Part shown: positions 10,304-20,707 of the stretch, piece by piece
Numbering within the stretch: position 1 is the first letter of the stretch
How the letters are laid out: the number at the start of each line of letters is the position of its first letter
Assembly (NCBI GenBank): GCA_012862575.1
Contig: BLSF01000002.1
Coordinates: 744,001-808,000 of the forward strand
DNA length: 64,000 nucleotides
Origin: Parietichytrium sp. I65-24A
Lineage: Eukaryota > Sar > Bigyra > Thraustochytrida > Thraustochytriidae
Reading direction: 5' to 3'
Program-made: the position numbers and the translations under genes
Notes under the pieces: model-generated
What the model was told of the DNA's origin: nothing
Seen by the model: only the letters and a program-made list of their open reading frames with translations
Database searches by the model: none

Positions 10304-11857
10304 CTATCATTGATCCTTCGCGGCTCGCGCTCTCCGCTCTCCGTCGACCTCGCTAAACACCCTAGCCGACCGCAGGCCAGCCTTCCTGCGACGCCTTTCC
10401 CACCTTCCCGAGCCCTTGTGCAGATCCTTCGCCACAGAGTCCTCAGTCCCTCCTTTTCCCTGGTTCGTTCCACCTTTGCTTTGTCACCACGCCGCAGGAC
10501 TCCCGCGAGCCTCCGATACAATACACCCAACACCGTACACACTGCACATCAACACCGTCCGTCTTCAGTCGCCGTACGGCTCGTATCGAAGCACGTTGTT
10601 CGAGCTGATAACTCGTCAGTGAATCCTTCCAACTCGCAGTCAGTCACTGCGCTCTTCGTTCACAAAGTTCTCATTCCCACAGACTCCCACAGACTTGTTT
10701 CCTTCCTTATACTCCTTGTACATCCTTGTACACCTGCCCAGCCCATTGAGAGTGTATAACTTGGAAGAGGAGAGAGCGAAGGTTCGAGGACGGATAGACA
10801 TGGGAAGAGAATGAGAGTGGCGTGACTGTGAGGCGGGCTGTGGTGTTAGGAAGTTAGAGGGTCTTCGAAAGCGAGGCAAATACGTCTCTCTTTTCTTTTT
10901 CTCTCTTTTTTAACTTGAAGATTTCAAGTTGATGACTTCTCTTGTCTGAAATCTATCCAAAGTTAGCCTCTGCTGTCATTGCATCTTGCAATCTTGCAAC
11001 CTTGCATTCTTGTATGGACGATGTTGGTTGCATCCTGAGGCTCGCGACTCTTACATACTCTTACCTCAAGCACCAATATCCCCTACACAAGCTCCTCATT
11101 TTAGTGGTATTATCTAGCCCTCAGAAGTATTCTTACAGTATCCTATTACTTCTATAGTATCCACGGAGTGTTATTCCCTTCATGATTAAGGTTAATGTAG
11201 TAATATGTATAGAGGTATCATAATACATAACGGGGTGGCTGAGGTGACGAGGAAGGCTTCCTTGTTCTGTAACGGATATTTGGTCCCTGTATTGGTTGAC
11301 TACCTGTATGACTAAGAGCCGTTTCGGGTGACAGTGAGAGATGTGAGAGATCTTCCTTCATTCACATTCATCTCAAAAGCATTATCAAGCATCAATCAAG
11401 CATCAAGCGTGAAGCATCCACATCTCATGAATGAATGAATGAATGAATGCCACTGAAAACTGAATGGAGCATCGATTTGCATCGATCATCAGAGTGTCAG
11501 TGCCTCCTGCGTGCGTATAAGCTTCGCTTTCACTGCCAATCCCGATACTTCACTCGCGGTCCACAAGGTCTCTGGACCCTACGCGTCAGGTGAGGAGTGG
11601 TAACTGAGACGTTGCGGCGCAAAAGCTTTCCCATTTCTCTCAGTCTCTCGGTCTCTAAGTTTCTCAGCTGGTCGGCTTTGTCAAGGCTTTCACTAAGCAC
11701 GTTCCCAAGTCAAGCCAAGTCAAGCGAGTCAAGCGAGAGGAGCGTGCGCTGGAAGAGTATTGGAAGAGGGAAAGCTGCTCGGACGCACGGGCCGGTGGTT
11801 GATTGGTCAATAGAATATAGTTTGGGCGACGGGCTGGTCGGTCGGTCGGTCGGGGAG
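10304..11857. other. divergent promoter region
   Basis: Lies between the transporter and the RSP2-like gene. It contains (GAAT)n at 11427-11449, ATCAAGC direct repeats at about 11384-11420, and a CT-rich leader at 11636-11667. A non-ATG open frame extends 87 codons upstream of the RSP2-like ATG but shows no conserved features, so it is treated as leader. No other gene is seen. Confidence 0.6.
11427..11449. repeat. (GAAT)n microsatellite
   Basis: Five to six perfect GAAT units about 410 bp upstream of the RSP2-like ATG. Confidence 0.95.
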
Positions 11858-13768
11858 ATGGACGCTCAATGGCTGAAGGAGAATGTGGGCCCGGCGCTGA
11901 GCGCGGCTCTCCTGGACCTGGCGAAGAATCACCCGCAGGACCCAGTGGACTTTCTGGGCAAGCATTTGATCATGGCAGTAGAGAAGCAATATGCAGCGGC
12001 AGCAGAAGTGGAGTTGCAGTCACGCGCGCGGGAAATTGCGGCGGTCAAGACTGAGAAGAGCAAAGTGGCGGCAGCAAATGTGGAGGCTGCAGAGGCAGAA
12101 AAGAGTGCGAGAGAGACCTCGCGACAAGACATGTTGGAGAAGATGGGAGTGCCGTGCGCAGTGGAATTTACACAGCTCAAGCATGGAGCCGAGAGCTCCA
12201 TCGGCGTCGCAGATGACCTGGCAGCGCAAACTACAGACAGGATCAGCGACGTCGTGGAAGCGCTTGTCGGAGCGACAGATGCGCATAGCGTGTACGTCGG
12301 GCGACGGGAGGACAACGGTGCGCTGGTGTTCCTAGCAGCATCGGACCCTACAATTGTGCTGCAGGCCATTCAAGACGAAAGGGACGATGAAGGGGTGCCA
12401 AAGTTCTTGCCATTCGAAGTATTTGACAAAAAGCCCGAGACAGATGCAGAAGAGGAGGAGAACGCCGACGAGGATGAGGAAGGCAAAGCAAGCACCGAAG
12501 AGAAAGAGGTTAATGCAGAGGAAATCTTGCCAGATTTTGTGCACGTGAGAAACGTTCTGCAAGACGACCGTGTCCCTTTTTTTGGCAGAATTCCAACGCT
12601 GGGCTCATTTGTTGCCGTTGCCGTTCCATACAAGGAGGCCGTGCACTCCGAGGCAATTCCAGAGGATGGAGGCCTCATCAAAGAGGAGTCTGAACAGCCG
12701 CCAAAGGAGGAAGGCGATGACGCTCAAGATGGTGATGCAGAAGAGACTAAAGAAGACGGCGATGAGCCTGCAGCTCAGGGCGATGAAGCAGCAGCCACTG
12801 ACGCTGAAGCAACTCCTGCTGATGAACCAAGCACAATTAACGAGGCAAAGAAATGGCGAGCGAATCTTAAGGACAGTTTCTTAGTCATCTGCATGGATAG
12901 CATAGGAAAAAGCAGCTTTCAGAACGGGTTCTCAGACGACGATATTCAGTATGTCCGCAAGATGGCGCTCCGCCTCGGTGGAGCCATCTCGGAGACATCA
13001 ATGTCTCGTTACCAAGAGGAAATGAAGCTGCGCGACGGCCTTGAGCGGATGAACGAAGAGAACAAGAGCGTTCTCAATATTCAAAAGACAGAAGCTGACG
13101 AGGAGATCGCCAAAGAAACAGAGGAATACGAGAAGAAATTTCAAACTCCAGAGCCCGCTGAAGGGGAAGAGGAGGGCGGCGATGCAGCTGAAGCCCCAGC
13201 TGACGCAGATGCAAGTGAGGATCAAGCTCCTCCTGCGGATGCCCCTCCACCTACACCGGAGGAGGAGAAGGCGGTGGAGAAGACCAAGATTGCCCTAACC
13301 GCTGCCAAGAAACATGTCGTTGCAGCGCGCACGTGGAGAGACCATCTGCGCACATTGCGAAAACTGTGCATTTTACCGGATGAAAATACGAGAAAGGCGT
13401 TGAACTTATTCTATCGCGTGTACAGCATGACCGCCTCGAGCGAGTTCTCTCTGGAGCAGATGAAGACTGTCGACGTAGATTCCTTCGTGGACCGCATTTT
13501 CGCCTTTGACGCAACTGAGCCCGAGACTGAGGCATGCTGCGGACTTGGGCAGGAATCTGCGGAAGCTTACCTCGAGGAGCTCGACGGCTTGGCCATTTCA
13601 GAGGAGTCCATTGCGTGTGTTCAGGCGCTTGCCTACGTCACAAAGATCGCTCTAGAGGCTGTGAAGGCAAGCAGTGTGTTCAAAAAATACCTCGCTGATT
13701 TGGAAGCTGCAAAGCTCGCGGCTGAACAAGCCGAAGCAGAAGGTAGTGGTGAAGCCGACGATGAATAA
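11858..13768 (+). CDS. radial spoke protein 2-like (DPY-30 plus GAF)
   Basis: A likely axonemal protein of 636 residues. The start ATG 11858 is chosen because it opens directly into a DPY-30 helix pair (MDAQWLKENVGPALSAAL ... PVDFLGKHLI, residues 1-45), the dimerisation motif that docks to RIIa-like helices in radial spokes. A coiled coil follows at about 45-90, then a GAF-like fold at about residues 100-375. Its strands FLVICMDSIG and its closing helix are recognisable, but a very acidic Glu/Asp/Ala insertion of about 70 residues splits it. A second acidic linker leads to a conserved-looking helical C-terminus (about 510-620). DPY-30 plus GAF is the architecture of Chlamydomonas RSP2, which implies motile cilia. 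The exact orthology is inference. Confidence 0.75.
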   Translation: MDAQWLKENVGPALSAALLDLAKNHPQDPVDFLGKHLIMAVEKQYAAAAEVELQSRAREIAAVKTEKSKVAAANVEAAEAEKSARETSRQDMLEKMGVPCAVEFTQLKHGAESSIGVADDLAAQTTDRISDVVEALVGATDAHSVYVGRREDNGALVFLAASDPTIVLQAIQDERDDEGVPKFLPFEVFDKKPETDAEEEENADEDEEGKASTEEKEVNAEEILPDFVHVRNVLQDDRVPFFGRIPTLGSFVAVAVPYKEAVHSEAIPEDGGLIKEESEQPPKEEGDDAQDGDAEETKEDGDEPAAQGDEAAATDAEATPADEPSTINEAKKWRANLKDSFLVICMDSIGKSSFQNGFSDDDIQYVRKMALRLGGAISETSMSRYQEEMKLRDGLERMNEENKSVLNIQKTEADEEIAKETEEYEKKFQTPEPAEGEEEGGDAAEAPADADASEDQAPPADAPPPTPEEEKAVEKTKIALTAAKKHVVAARTWRDHLRTLRKLCILPDENTRKALNLFYRVYSMTASSEFSLEQMKTVDVDSFVDRIFAFDATEPETEACCGLGQESAEAYLEELDGLAISEESIACVQALAYVTKIALEAVKASSVFKKYLADLEAAKLAAEQAEAEGSGEADDE

Positions 13769-14351
13769 ACTCAAACGTTTTCAGTTAGCCTTATATCAAT
13801 TTATTTCGTATTCTTCGCAAAAGTTCTTTCGAATCATCCTCTCTTTTCCAACTTCCCTTGCACATTGATCCTTCAGATGTTCTTTTGCGAAGGATGCGCA
13901 GCACTCTTGCGGGAAATCTTACTTTCTCGAGTTCCCATGCTGAAGTCGAGTTTCCTATGTCAACCAAGACCGAATACACCCTGGTTAACGAGAAAGCATC
14001 TCACCTCTCACCGCCTCGCCATGGACGCACAGTGGGATTTTTTTATTTAGGGTGAGCGAGTACTCAGAGTGAATGCCCAGGGACCCGAAGGCTCGTTCGC
14101 TTGGCAAATTTCCATTACTTGGAAGAGACCTCAAAAGTGATGTGATCTCGGCGGCTACTACCTCACACGCTACCTCGCTGCTACGCTGTTGGAGCTGCGC
14201 AAGTTGTTAGTCTCATTTTTGAAACAAAGAAACAAAGTCAAACTGGGAAGAGCGTTGCCGTCGTCAGGACGGGATAGGACGGGGCGGCGAGACCTGAAGG
14301 CATTGAGGCATTGGAAGACATTCGAGGACTGCGCGCGAGGTGGCCAAGGAT
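13769..14351. other. intergenic region
   Basis: Holds the 3' end of the RSP2-like gene (an AATAAA-like string overlaps its stop) and the promoter of the next gene. The palindrome-like CGAGTACTC occurs near 14056. Nothing coding is seen. Confidence 0.6.
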
Positions 14352-14984
14352 ATGGCCTCGCACTTGGACAGCACTGACCGTACTGTACGGCAGTGCATGC
14401 ATGATAGGGCTCGGAGAGCGGCAAAGCGGTCCCTGGGCTGCTCGGCGTCGGATTCCGAGCTTGATAAATGTACGACAGAGCGCTGGGCGGAAGCCTGCGA
14501 CTCACTGAAGGAGCTGGTGTCAAGCGTCGAGAAGATACGAAAGGTGACTCCTTCCTGCGACGAGCTGTCTGATCTCGAGAGAACCAAAGCCCAACTTCGC
14601 TGGGAATACCTCTTCGAGATGGAAAGGGCCATCTCCTCCTGCGGAGAGCTCGCAAAGGAAAAGCACACCAAAACAGTCTCTTGGAGAGACAACGACATGG
14701 AGCTCATTGAAAAGTACCTCAAAGGCTGCGAGTTGAAATGTCAGCTTGTTCAGGCCAATTGCGAAATGGAGACGTATGGCAAGCAAGAGCAGAAGCTTGC
14801 GCTCACAGCCATGCGCCAGGCACTGGAAGAATTAGTTTCAGATGTAGAGGAAAAGTTGAAAATAGCCGAGTCCGACCTTCAAAAGCGCGCGCATCTTCCC
14901 CGCGAACTTGTTGAAGACTATGACAAAGTGTGTGAAATGATTGCAGAAAAAGAAGAATATATTCGGCGACTTCAGGCCAGCTAG
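14352..14984 (+). CDS. coiled-coil protein, possibly augmin subunit 4 (HAUS4-like)
   Basis: 210 residues, predicted almost wholly helical. ATG 14352 is the first in-frame ATG. The C-terminal half has the spacing of HAUS4/AUG4 tails: EKYLKGCELKCQL, then a TYG turn (as in the family's TYTPE), then TAMRQALEEL, a run ending PRELVEDYDKVCEMI, and a final K-rich helix. Augmin nucleates branching microtubules on the spindle. The match is by eye over a coiled coil and could be superficial; a plain coiled-coil adaptor is the alternative. It converges on the esterase gene, with 110 bp between stop codons. Confidence 0.5.
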   Translation: MASHLDSTDRTVRQCMHDRARRAAKRSLGCSASDSELDKCTTERWAEACDSLKELVSSVEKIRKVTPSCDELSDLERTKAQLRWEYLFEMERAISSCGELAKEKHTKTVSWRDNDMELIEKYLKGCELKCQLVQANCEMETYGKQEQKLALTAMRQALEELVSDVEEKLKIAESDLQKRAHLPRELVEDYDKVCEMIAEKEEYIRRLQAS

Positions 14985-15094
14985 CCTCTCTTCCTTGTGG
15001 AGTCATTCTTGTTCGGAAGAAAAGTGTACGTAATTTTACATTTAATTTGATGTTTTCTCTGATTGATTTGCCATGAGCACCTTCTTCGCCCAGG

Positions 15095-16441
15095 TTAGGG
15101 TGCTTGCTCGTCTATCTTCTGTTTTTTCACAGCTTTACCAGTCTCTTCGTTGGTGCCTAAAGCATCGGAGAAGACATGCCGGTCAACATGACACAGAATT
15201 GATTTGCCGGGAAGAAACGATCTCTTGTTGATAATTTGTTCGTGAGCAAACACCGTCTTGAAAATGACATCGTATCTTTCCCAGCCGCCCACTTTCACGT
15301 CAAGGGAGAAAAGCATCTCTCTGAGCATCGCACCAATAGAGTCACGCTTAAATGCCGCGTCGAAGGATTGTGGGTCAGGAATCACCGAGTCAGCGGGAGA
15401 ATCGTCTCGTACAACTTCTACAGATTCTTTCCTCTTTCTGCCACCGATATTCTCCTTACTCTTGGTATCCTGCAAGGTCTGGCTCTCAGCAGGTACAATG
15501 AGGCCAGTTTCTAAATGTCTAGCAGAATGCCATACCTTTCTGTCCTCCACATTATCTAGACTCCAGCTCGTAATATTGACAAATTTATCCGATAGGTCAC
15601 TTGTAGCCGCTTTCTGACCAGGAGCAGTACATGCTATACCGCATGTCGGTGTCTTCTCTACTTTCGAAACGGCTGTCACGCCATTTTCGTCTTCACCTTC
15701 ACCGGTGACTGTGAGTTTTGCGATGCGGGTCTTGTAAGGATTTTTGTATCGGATGGCGGAGGTAGAGTATGGCACCTGAAAGTCATTCCAGACGTTGGAG
15801 TAGAGCGCTCGCTTCTGAAATTTTCGCAGTGGTTTCAAGAAAGTTTCAGATGTTGCCATAATATAGAGCAAGGGAGACTCCTTTTCACTCTCGCTGTCTG
15901 CGTCGGGGTCCGACGTCTTGTCCAGTAGACCAAGCTCTCGGGTGGTTTGAAACCAACGCAAGCAAAGCCGATTCCAAAGCAAGTTTATCGGGTTGGACTC
16001 TGGCTTTCTCACTCCCAAATGGGGGGTGGCTAGCGTAATAAAACAAATTGGCTTGACTTTCTCAAACACGCCATCTTTCTCGAGAAGGTACAGTAAATAT
16101 CGAGCGTATATTCCGCCAAGGGAATGGCCCACGATCGAGATTCTCTCTATGCTGCCCTCCCCTTTATCAAGCGTCTCGCGAACCTGCGCAAACGCCCTCG
16201 AAGCGCCGTTCTTCACGCCGTCGAACGTGGACGAATTTCTCGAAATTGCCAACACTACAAACTCGTCTGAGGCAGCCGAGTCCTCCTCCAGGTGCTTTTT
16301 AAAGTTGGCAAAGTCCGCTGCGCTGCCCATGAACCCATGAATTAACACCACCAGGTGGCTACGGGCCTTTCCTCCTCCATCGCCAGCCAGGTCTTCGATT
16401 GCCAGATCCTCTGCAGCCATCATCTCCGGTGATCCTTCCAT
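15095..16441 (-). CDS. serine esterase/lipase of the ROG1 (DUF676) type
   Basis: Alpha/beta hydrolase of 448 residues. ATG 16441 is used because the longer frame begins with TTG. The oxyanion block LVVLIHGFMG lies at about 30-39. The nucleophile elbow GHSLGG (105-110, Ser107) is followed by YARYLLYLLE and by FITLATPHLG, the standard DUF676 order. These enzymes hydrolyse lipid esters, and yeast ROG1 is a monoacylglycerol lipase. The central section has a Ser/Asp/Glu-rich loop. Residues about 245-375 look like a lid or insertion of low conservation. The catalytic His is probably the one in the C-terminal HVDRHVFSD region. No signal peptide is visible, so the enzyme is likely cytosolic or on lipid droplets. 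Confidence 0.85.
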   Translation of the reverse strand: MEGSPEMMAAEDLAIEDLAGDGGGKARSHLVVLIHGFMGSAADFANFKKHLEEDSAASDEFVVLAISRNSSTFDGVKNGASRAFAQVRETLDKGEGSIERISIVGHSLGGIYARYLLYLLEKDGVFEKVKPICFITLATPHLGVRKPESNPINLLWNRLCLRWFQTTRELGLLDKTSDPDADSESEKESPLLYIMATSETFLKPLRKFQKRALYSNVWNDFQVPYSTSAIRYKNPYKTRIAKLTVTGEGEDENGVTAVSKVEKTPTCGIACTAPGQKAATSDLSDKFVNITSWSLDNVEDRKVWHSARHLETGLIVPAESQTLQDTKSKENIGGRKRKESVEVVRDDSPADSVIPDPQSFDAAFKRDSIGAMLREMLFSLDVKVGGWERYDVIFKTVFAHEQIINKRSFLPGKSILCHVDRHVFSDALGTNEETGKAVKKQKIDEQAP

Positions 16442-17224
16442 CTTTTCGCGCCCTCGTTTCCCGCAAGTCGTGCTAAACACACTACTCGACGAACGTAATG
16501 TAGGGAGTGGTAACTCAGACAAGCAGCGGCTCTTCCTTTGCTCTTTCGGGTGTACTCGAGTACCTCTCCTTGTGTAGTGCTCTCTACTGCCGAGTACGTC
16601 TCGCTCTGAAATAGTCTTTCAGTGTGCACCTCTACCTTTTCTTTGGATGTACTTTCCTCCTAATGGGGCTTACGAAGGGGGCTACGACTCCAGCTGCCAA
16701 GCTTTCGTGTAAGCGTTCTCTGCAGAGAGGCAGGTACTAGCGAATATTACTGAAAGGGTGTCATAGTGTTAGTGATAATTAACTATTGATTTCCAGGAGT
16801 GAGACGAACGGCTATTTTGCTCTTGATCAAACACACTCGAGAACACATTACAATCAGAATTCAGAATAATAATTCAGAAGTCACAGAAGTCACAGTCAGA
16901 ATAGAATATACGGAATACGAGACGAATTATACAGCGCAGACGAAGTACAATACAACTTGAACACGTTCGCGTTCCTGCAACAAACACGAGACAGCAATCA
17001 AGTGAACTGCGAGGAGAGAGAGCTCGCGAGGGTTATGCTGGATCATCAATGAGCGACTGAAAAGAAGGAGACCGGAGCCAGAGGTTAGAGAGGTTAAAGT
17101 GCCGAGAGCAGCAGTGCCATGCGCTGCTGAGCGAGACAAGCCGTTCATGCGTGCGTGCGAAGAAGGATCAGCGTTGGTGACCTGACAGCCACGGCAGAAA
17201 CCCTCGCAAAGTATTCGCTCGCCG
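16442..17224. other. divergent promoter region
   Basis: Serves the esterase and the IQ protein genes. A perfect palindrome GTACTCGAGTAC lies at 16552-16563, 111 bp from the esterase ATG, with CGAGTACG about 30 bp further on. Short TCAGAAT/GTCACAGAA repeats occur around 16855-16905. No gene is seen. Confidence 0.55.
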
Positions 17225-20200
17225 ATGGAGAGCTCCACAGGCCTCTTCGCGCGCGGACGGGGACCTGGAGGCCGTAAAGTGGAATCGGCAAGCAGATCTC
17301 CAAGGACTTGGCAGGCCGTGGGGCGTGAGTTTCTCGAGACAGCGCAGAGTGAAAGTGGAGCAAATGAAGTCAAATGGCTAAGAGATGATACCGGGCCGGG
17401 GGAAGGTCCGCAGTCGCGAGAGTCGGTGCTTGAGAGCGTGAAGTTGGCACCTGCTGCTCTTGGGATTCCTCGCGAGTCGCCAAACTCGCTGCAAGTTTTG
17501 TTGGGGACGCCTCACGTCAAGTTTGCGTGCAATTTTGTGCCCGCGTATTCCCCCAAAAGGGTCGAGAGGGAGCGTGCGCCGTGGGACGCGTGCACGAATA
17601 CGCAAGACGAGCGCCAGCGAAGAAGAGAGAGAAGAGCAGGGTTATTGCGGCCGTTGGAAAACCATGGCCGACAGGCAAAGAAAAGCAAAGAGGCCACGAG
17701 AAAGCGAATACGGCCTACATCCCGAGAGGAGGTTCATACGCGACAAGTCGAGAAACTTCGTGACGTAGAAAGCGGCGAGCCTCCAAGTGCTGCAAATAGA
17801 CACAAGAAATCCAAGAGTGCTGCGAAGATTGATGGCTCGAAGATTGATGGCTCGAAGGTATCGTCTGATGGTAGTCCAGCCGTGAGGAAAACGCTCCCTT
17901 CCCTGGAGACATTCACGGCAAGTGCACACAGTGAGACACGTGTCAGCATGGCAAGTGACATTGTCTTGAGGGAAGAACTTTTGAAGCAGCTCCGAAGTCA
18001 CAAGATGTTGAACGACATTCGCGCTTTTTATAAAGCCCTTCTATCTCTTCAGCAAGTTTCGTCGGAGCTGGTTGCAACAGTAGTGCGTTTCCAGATTTGC
18101 CAAACTCACAACACAGCGCACTCTGCTCAGCAGGACAGGGAGCCCCTCGACGCCCTTTGCGAGTGGAACGGATCAAATTATCTGTGGAAGATGTGCACAG
18201 ACTTGAACAGCATGGAGCCGTTTTGGAGTAGGTCACGAGGGTCTCTTGGTGATAGTGTGCCATTTACCACCTTGGAAAACAATCCGCTATTGCTTGAACT
18301 TAATCTCGATGAATTGGAGACAAAAGTGCGAGAGCTCAAGCTTGAAAACCCGAAAAGAGAAATTTGGAAAGTTCTCAATTCTCCAGATGTAAATACGGTT
18401 GCGAGGTACGAGCAGGCGTGGCTACTCGTTGGCCAGAGAGCAAAAAAGATGGCGTTTGAGGCCCTGCCAGAACCCGAGGATGACGATTTGAAGCGATGGA
18501 TGGAGCTGGAAAATCGACTGTCAAACCCACGCATGGTCTTCTCTGAGATTCTCGAAGCCGCAAAGCAGCAAGAAGGGGCTCGTCGTGGTTGCTGGAAAAG
18601 TACTGCTGTAGAGCGAGTGTCCTTGTCGCATGATTTTGTGACTGGAAAAGCAAGAGTAGAATTTGCAGAGGAGATGACGAGAATGAAAACTCTTGCTGAG
18701 GATCATCGGAACCGGGTTGGCGCACAGGCGCAGTTTGTCGCTCTTAGTCTCCAGTGCGCCTTTAGAGGCTCCAAGACGCGTCAAGAGCTGCGCGAACAAT
18801 CCGCGAGGAACGTGGTAGCTCTCAGGCTCCAGTCACGGGCGCGCGGATGGAAAGCGCGGCTCTACGTTCATTCCCTACGTAGCAAGAAGGAAGACGAGAG
18901 TAATATGAGACCGGTCAAAGAATGGGTTCTCACGGCAGAAAATGCTTCCATCAACATTCAGTGCCTGTGGCGCGTGTTCACAGCCACCCGGTACGTGCAA
19001 TTTCTTCGAGAGAGTCGAGCAGCAACCAAAATATCCACGTGGTTTAGAATGGTGAACAGTAGACACAAGTACATGCTTTTTTTGGCGGCGAGGTCCGTCC
19101 AACGGATCGCAAGAGTGAAGCTTGCGAAGAACATGGCGAAGATTTTAAGAGTTGAGAAGGAACAACGTCTCGCAGCGTTTCACATTCAAAAGACGTTTAA
19201 AAGGGTGCGTGCGCAGCGTATTGCGCACCAGGCAAAGTTAGATGGTGCAGCAACTGCTATGCAGAGCAGGGCAAGGGTTTTCCTGGCGAAACAAATGATC
19301 TGGAAAATCAGTTGCGCTTCCAAGGTGCAGACGAAAGTTAGACAGTTTTTAGCAAAAAGCGCAGTTTCGAGAAGGCGCAAAATGGTTCGCGCTGTCAAAA
19401 CTGTGCAACGGTGGCATAGGTTTAGGAAGGCCGACAAGCTCATGGACGAGTCTATCTCGCTGACGGCCTGGACTTCAAACCACCTCAGCAGGAAGCTACG
19501 GTTTAGTACGAACCTTGACGTGCCAAAGGGTCACTTCTTCCACCTCAGCTCGCTCCATGACCATCTCGATAAGCTTAATGCGATGTATGCAGAACTTCAA
19601 CACCGCAACACCTCGAAAAGGGTCATTCGGTATCTCGTTGCGAAGGTTCGCAGACAGCAAGACTTGCGCAAGGAGAAAGGGTTCCATACCGGCGGAGCAG
19701 TTTTGAAAGGAATTCTGCGAGTCAAGCACAAGTATGAATTTCTCATTCGCAACGTGAAGCACTTGAGTGAAGATGAGGCTGTACAGAGAAAAAATGCCGT
19801 AGACTCTGCCCGGCGCAAGGTTTCAGCAAAACTAAAGGTCGCTGAGAATCTTGCTTTGGACATTATTAAACGTGAACAATACATAGCTAAACTCGAGACC
19901 GTGATAGATGTGCGCTCGTACTTGCATTTTGCTCCAGGGCTTCATGAGTTTGCCCTATTTGATAAGGAGTACACCAAAGCAAAGCATCGGGACTATCTCC
20001 TGGCGAGGATGCGAGAGGCTAAAGACCGACATATCACGATTGAGAGGATCGCGTTGAGGGAAGCAGAGTGGACCCATCTAGGCAAGATAAAAGCTATGGA
20101 AGAAGAGCGCCAAAAGGTTAAGCCCACGATTCGGAAATCCGAGGCAAAGAGTTGCGTGAAGCAATTGGGTGCCTTCCTGAAAGGCAGGGGTTTTCGCGCC

Positions 20201-20707
20201 GCAGTTGCTCGGCGTGTGAATCGTGAGAAGGAGCTCCAGCTGGCCAAAGAGTTATCCGAGCGCTGGGAGGCGATGCAAGACGAGGATAAGCGAGCTCAGC
20301 AATTTCGTCCATTTCTTGCCGTCGAAAATGCAAAAATTCTTGCAGCCAAAGCACGCTTTGATCAGTTCGACAGCAGAGGTGAGGGCGAAATTAGCCCAAA
20401 AGAATTTCAAAAACTGGCGTTCGACTTGGGAGTTACCGTCCCGCTTGCGAAGATCAAAGACTTTGTCAAGCGTGTTGACACAAACAGGAACGGAACAGTG
20501 GACTTTAATGAATACTGCGTCTGGTTCTTCTGCCAGAGTTCCCAGGACAGGCTTCTGTTTAGCTTCGAAAAGATGGACATTGAGACTGCGGTGAACATGT
20601 GGCAAGCGTCCTCTTTGACTGCGAAACTCAAAGTGAATCAAATCGCTCGTAAGGCCAAGAACGCATTTCTCGCAAACTTGGACAAGCGAAAGCAAGGTGA
20701 AAAATAA
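17225..20707 (+). CDS. large IQ-motif and EF-hand protein
   Basis: 1160 residues in one exon, starting at ATG 17225. The first 240 residues are basic and low in conservation, so ATG 17948 (M242) is an alternative start. A KIDGS unit is tandemly duplicated near residue 202. Residues about 500-740 hold roughly nine IQ-like calmodulin-binding motifs of the form IQxxxRxxxA. A long helical region follows (740-1000). Two canonical EF-hand loops lie near the C-terminus, starting D1049 (DSRGEGEISPKE) and D1085 (DTNRNGTVDFNE), both with acidic residues at positions 1 and 12. A calmodulin-binding, calcium-sensing scaffold is indicated. Such IQ plus EF-hand proteins are common in cilia, but the location here is inference. 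No known orthologue is recognised. Confidence 0.85.
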   Translation: MESSTGLFARGRGPGGRKVESASRSPRTWQAVGREFLETAQSESGANEVKWLRDDTGPGEGPQSRESVLESVKLAPAALGIPRESPNSLQVLLGTPHVKFACNFVPAYSPKRVERERAPWDACTNTQDERQRRRERRAGLLRPLENHGRQAKKSKEATRKRIRPTSREEVHTRQVEKLRDVESGEPPSAANRHKKSKSAAKIDGSKIDGSKVSSDGSPAVRKTLPSLETFTASAHSETRVSMASDIVLREELLKQLRSHKMLNDIRAFYKALLSLQQVSSELVATVVRFQICQTHNTAHSAQQDREPLDALCEWNGSNYLWKMCTDLNSMEPFWSRSRGSLGDSVPFTTLENNPLLLELNLDELETKVRELKLENPKREIWKVLNSPDVNTVARYEQAWLLVGQRAKKMAFEALPEPEDDDLKRWMELENRLSNPRMVFSEILEAAKQQEGARRGCWKSTAVERVSLSHDFVTGKARVEFAEEMTRMKTLAEDHRNRVGAQAQFVALSLQCAFRGSKTRQELREQSARNVVALRLQSRARGWKARLYVHSLRSKKEDESNMRPVKEWVLTAENASINIQCLWRVFTATRYVQFLRESRAATKISTWFRMVNSRHKYMLFLAARSVQRIARVKLAKNMAKILRVEKEQRLAAFHIQKTFKRVRAQRIAHQAKLDGAATAMQSRARVFLAKQMIWKISCASKVQTKVRQFLAKSAVSRRRKMVRAVKTVQRWHRFRKADKLMDESISLTAWTSNHLSRKLRFSTNLDVPKGHFFHLSSLHDHLDKLNAMYAELQHRNTSKRVIRYLVAKVRRQQDLRKEKGFHTGGAVLKGILRVKHKYEFLIRNVKHLSEDEAVQRKNAVDSARRKVSAKLKVAENLALDIIKREQYIAKLETVIDVRSYLHFAPGLHEFALFDKEYTKAKHRDYLLARMREAKDRHITIERIALREAEWTHLGKIKAMEEERQKVKPTIRKSEAKSCVKQLGAFLKGRGFRAAVARRVNREKELQLAKELSERWEAMQDEDKRAQQFRPFLAVENAKILAAKARFDQFDSRGEGEISPKEFQKLAFDLGVTVPLAKIKDFVKRVDTNRNGTVDFNEYCVWFFCQSSQDRLLFSFEKMDIETAVNMWQASSLTAKLKVNQIARKAKNAFLANLDKRKQGEK

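Noticed and set aside
11597-11857. 87-codon N-terminal extension of the RSP2-like gene
   Set aside because: Begins at GTG and is Ser-rich without conservation. The DPY-30 helix starts right after ATG 11858.
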